Below are positions 61,662-64,000 of a DNA stretch of 64,000 nt, one piece after another. Both the position numbers and the translations under genes were made by a program. The notes beneath the pieces were generated by a model, which worked only from the letters and a program-made list of their open reading frames with translations, had not been told where the DNA came from and did not search any database. The first letter of the stretch is position 1. Every line of letters starts with the position of its first letter. This stretch comes from Pararge aegeria. Taxonomy: Eukaryota; Arthropoda; Insecta; Lepidoptera; Nymphalidae. The stretch lies in assembly GCF_905163445.1 (NCBI RefSeq), contig NC_053197.1, positions 682,001-746,000 on the forward strand. Direction: 5' to 3'.

Positions 61662-61724
61662 GTAATATACATTTTTTTGGGTAGGCAGTGCGTTTTTGCA
61701 TGTATAAAGTGCACGCCACTGGCT
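61662..61724 (+). repeat. MITE-2 right-end fragment
   Basis: 'GGGTAGGCAGTGCGTTTTTG' and terminus 'AAGTGCACGCCACTG'. Confidence 0.75.
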
Positions 61725-61998
61725 GTAACTCATCAAACACTTTTTTATTTTGAATGCGGCTATCATTATACCAACTTAATATCAATGCAAATGTCTTTTA
61801 TTTCATTGCCCTTTTTTACGCAGCAACGGAGCAACTGAACTGCTTGATATTATCTATACAGATAGTTAAGGCTGCTTTTTATCGAGGCAAACCAATCTAC
61901 GCGGGTGAAGTCGAGGGTCAAAGATGTTTTGCATATAAATATAAGAGAATTAGAAAGAAATATAGAAACAGACAAAAAAATAAAACAGGAAACTCAGA

Positions 61999-62070
61999 TG
62001 CCTCCTGTGAGGATTGAACTCACGACCCCTGGTTTACGAGACCAGTGCTCTACCACTGAGCTAAAGAGGC
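61999..62070 (-). tRNA. tRNA-Thr (anticodon CGU)
   Basis: A complete 72-nt cloverleaf. Acceptor GCCTCTT/AGGAGGC (one G-U pair) with discriminator A; D-arm GCTC..GAGC; anticodon stem CTGGT/ACCAG with loop CTCGTAA, giving anticodon CGU (plus 62,036-62,038) for ACG codons; T-arm GTGAG/CTCAC with loop TTCAATC. Boxes A and B are intact (TAGCTCAGTGGTAGAGC, GAGTTCAATCCTC). A T-run terminator lies just downstream (minus) at about 61,975-61,985. No intron. Unlike the SINE heads in this window, every stem pairs. Confidence 0.95.
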
Positions 62071-62074
62071 GATG

Positions 62075-62550
62075 TTAGATTCCGCCAAATAGTCTTCCAC
62101 ACACAAATGATCATCTTCACCGTGGAATACCAATGAAAAACACTATAGAATATTAATATAGGATACTATGAATGTTAAGAGTTAGCGATAGCTTAAAGAA
62201 AAATCCTATTACAGTAATAAGTATGTAATGGTTAACATTATAAACGATAAATAAGCTTGGGTACGAATTCTCTAAACTTATAGCTAACTTATTGACTGTT
62301 AGATGGTGATAACGAAAAAAAACTGCCTAAGTTTCTTCTAAGCTTTAGTTATACCCTAACCCTCCTCAGCCCTAATCAGCCCGTCAAATACGTATCACTG
62401 GCATTCTCAAAGTAACGCCGTATTTCATAACGTTATCTTCGTCAAATCTGAACTGATAAACAAGATACCTACCTATGTATCCAAATATATAAGCCTATGA
62501 TTGTAATAAAAGATAACTAAATGCATGCCTAAGAAACGATATCATCATCA
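62075..62550. other. Gene-free stretch with a repeat F scrap
   Basis: 62,250-62,345 is a diverged minus-strand repeat F ('AAATAAGCTTGGGTACGAAT', 'GTTAGATGGTGATAACG', 'TTTCTTCTAAGC'). Rest unassigned. Confidence 0.5.
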
Positions 62551-62552
62551 TC

Positions 62553-62696
62553 CAGTGGCGTGCATTTCATACATGCACAAAAGCACTGCCTACCCTATCA
62601 TTTTTATATAACTCGTGTTAGAGGAGGATTTTTGCCGTTTTATGCTATTTTCCTGCTGTATGCATACCTTGGTAAGAAACCCAGTGCACACTACTG
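62553..62696 (-). mobile_element. hAT-type MITE-2 in the tail of SINE-A
   Basis: Starts CAGTGGCGTGCATTTCATAC and ends AGTGCACACTACTG, 144 bp. Flanks TCATCATC and TCATCAAC differ at one base and belong to the (CAT) tail of the SINE-A next to it. Confidence 0.88.
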
Positions 62697-62980
62697 TCAT
62701 CAACATATCAACTCTTTACCACAATTTGAAGTTTAGGCCGTAGTCCACCACGCTGGCACAGTGCGGATTGGTGGACTTCACTTGAGAATATTATGGAGAA
62801 CTCTCAGGCATGCTGGTTGTTCCCTCACGATGTTTTCCTTCACCATTGAAGCAAGTAATATTTTAATTACTTAAAACGCACATAAAGAAAAGTTAGAGGT
62901 GCGTGCTGTGATTCAAACTTGGACCTCCGAAAGTGAAGCCGATGTCCTAACCACTGAGCTACCACAACTTGATATGAAAG
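62697..62980 (-). repeat. SINE-A, full-length
   Basis: Body 'TAGTCCACCACGCTGGCACA', 'GGAGAACTCTCAGGCATGCT', 'CTCACGATGTTTTCCTTCAC'; head on the minus strand GTGGTAGCTCAGTGGTTAGG with box-B-type 'TTTGAATCACAG'. Confidence 0.85.
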
Positions 62981-62984
62981 TAAT

Positions 62985-63390
62985 TAAAATTACATGGCTT
63001 TTGTCTTTCCGCCCTGACATCATCATAATTATAATTATCTTCTAAACATATTAGTAAAAGTAAACAATAACTCAAGGTCTAACTTTAAATCATGAAGTCT
63101 CACCAGGAACTATGATGTTTACAAACTTGAACTCACATATTTTAGGAGATATAGGCCGTAGAGTAAAAAAAATTTTTCATAGAGCTATAATTTTCGATTG
63201 TTGATCGCCAAAATTTAACTTTAAATAAGATTGCAGCTGATGACGATGATTGTAATGATAACCGAGCTAGGAAACTTATCGGTGACGAGGTTTTCATCTT
63301 CAAAGTATGGAGCACCGTCGTCGCCTATTGTCGGTATACTACAAAACATCTCGGAGTGTGCTCAGTACGGTTACCTTGAGCAAAGACATT
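62985..63390. other. Gene-free stretch
   Basis: Nothing recognised. Confidence 0.4.
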
Positions 63391-63392
63391 TG

Positions 63393-63610
63393 GAGAAAGG
63401 ATAAAATTTTATCTTCTACTACAGCTTTATTAACTTTCCTAGCATTGGCGCACAAGTCGAAATAATATCTAAATGCTAATACATGTAGTTATACACGTGG
63501 ATAAACTTCTCCTATCCCCTGTTGCCGTGCTTTGGCAGGCAGGCACGTAAATTGTATCGTGGATGAATGAGAACGTGTAAATGGGATATACCTATGCTAG
63601 CCGTGAACTA
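63393..63610 (-). repeat. Repeat H copy
   Basis: 'GGAGAAAGGATAAAATTTTA', 'CATTGGCGCACAAGTCGAAA', 'AACTTCTCCTATCCCCTGTT', 'GCCGTGCTTTGGCAGGCAGG' and terminus 'CTATGCTAGCCGTGAAC'. Confidence 0.7.
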
Positions 63611-63784
63611 GCCCCAGATCTACAGTGTGTTCGAACCGGGGCAGAGACTTGACAGCGGCGGCGCCCGACCCCTATCTATCTATCTCCAAAGTTTATAAAT
63701 AATAATGGCTCCTTTTTCTTACAAGTCACCGCCTACTATGTTACCGTAAGTTAAGCGCTTTTATGAAGCAAGATTCCTTATTAC

Positions 63785-63965
63785 ACGCTTTATATTAGCT
63801 TCACTTGTATGTTTGTTTGTAACCGACTTCTTTGGGCGCGATTTTGACTCACTTTAAACGGTCAGATTTCTTTCAAACTTTGTAGACATATGGAGGACCG
63901 ATGACAATACACTAATCTGAAAAGATTATTCCAATTTTCACTATAAAAAATAAGATTTTTTACTA
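63785..63965 (+). repeat. Repeat P copy
   Basis: 'TTTGTAACCGACTTCTTTGG', 'TTTCAAACTTTGTAGACATA' and 'GGAGGACCGATGACAATACA', matching 28,290-28,640. It is followed by 'ACAGCGCCATCTAGACC', seen in other lepidopteran repeats. Confidence 0.7.
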
Positions 63966-64000
63966 ATTACTACAGCGCCATCTAGACCCAAATGTAAAAA

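Overview
The window looks like an AT-rich, transposon-packed stretch of a lepidopteran (probably butterfly) genome. This rests on recognising many dispersed families that I know as common in Lepidoptera: tRNA-derived SINEs with (ATG)n tails, short Helitron-like elements ending in CTAG, hAT-type foldback MITEs starting CAGTGGCG, and 3' ends of RTE-like and other non-LTR retrotransposons. The species is not determinable by eye. I find no convincing host protein-coding exon in 64 kb, so this is intergenic or a very long intron. The one functional-looking host gene is a tRNA-Thr(CGU) on the minus strand at 61,999-62,070.

Layout. 1-2,133: a minus-strand non-LTR retrotransposon running off the left edge. 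It has ORF1 (coiled coil plus a degenerate SGNH/esterase-like domain) and ORF2 (AP endonuclease and the start of the linker to the reverse transcriptase). ORF2 has no AUG. It lies in the -1 frame of ORF1, and the junction carries a UUUAAAC slippery heptamer directly before the ORF1 stop, a 7-nt spacer and a GC-rich stem: a textbook programmed -1 frameshift layout. 2,130-4,688: a 2.56-kb satellite of a 17-bp palindrome-bearing unit, closed on the right by a Helitron 5' end. 4,900-18,200: mostly decayed DNA with MITEs, SINEs and three non-LTR 3' ends. 18,510-20,330: a 5'-truncated, internally deleted reverse transcriptase pseudogene (minus). 20,500-33,700: nested SINEs and RTE-like 3' ends with CpG-rich patches. 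33,700-43,500: sparser, two kilobase-scale stretches with nothing recognised. 43,500-64,000: dense nests (Helitrons, SINE-in-MITE, RTE-in-repeat-in-repeat), an inverted SINE+MITE duplication, a poly(A) retroposon with target duplication, and the tRNA gene.

How the parts relate. Two MITE families share the same termini and leave 8-bp target duplications, so one hAT transposase probably moved both. SINE-A, repeat K and the RTE-like fragments all end in ATG-type microsatellite tails, which fits SINE mobilisation by an RTE-type machinery. Family names used here (SINE-A, -B, -C, -M; repeats D, E, F, H, K, L, N, P, Q; MITE-1, -2) are local labels, not database names. Repeat boundaries are by eye and good to roughly 5-20 bases unless a target duplication fixes them.
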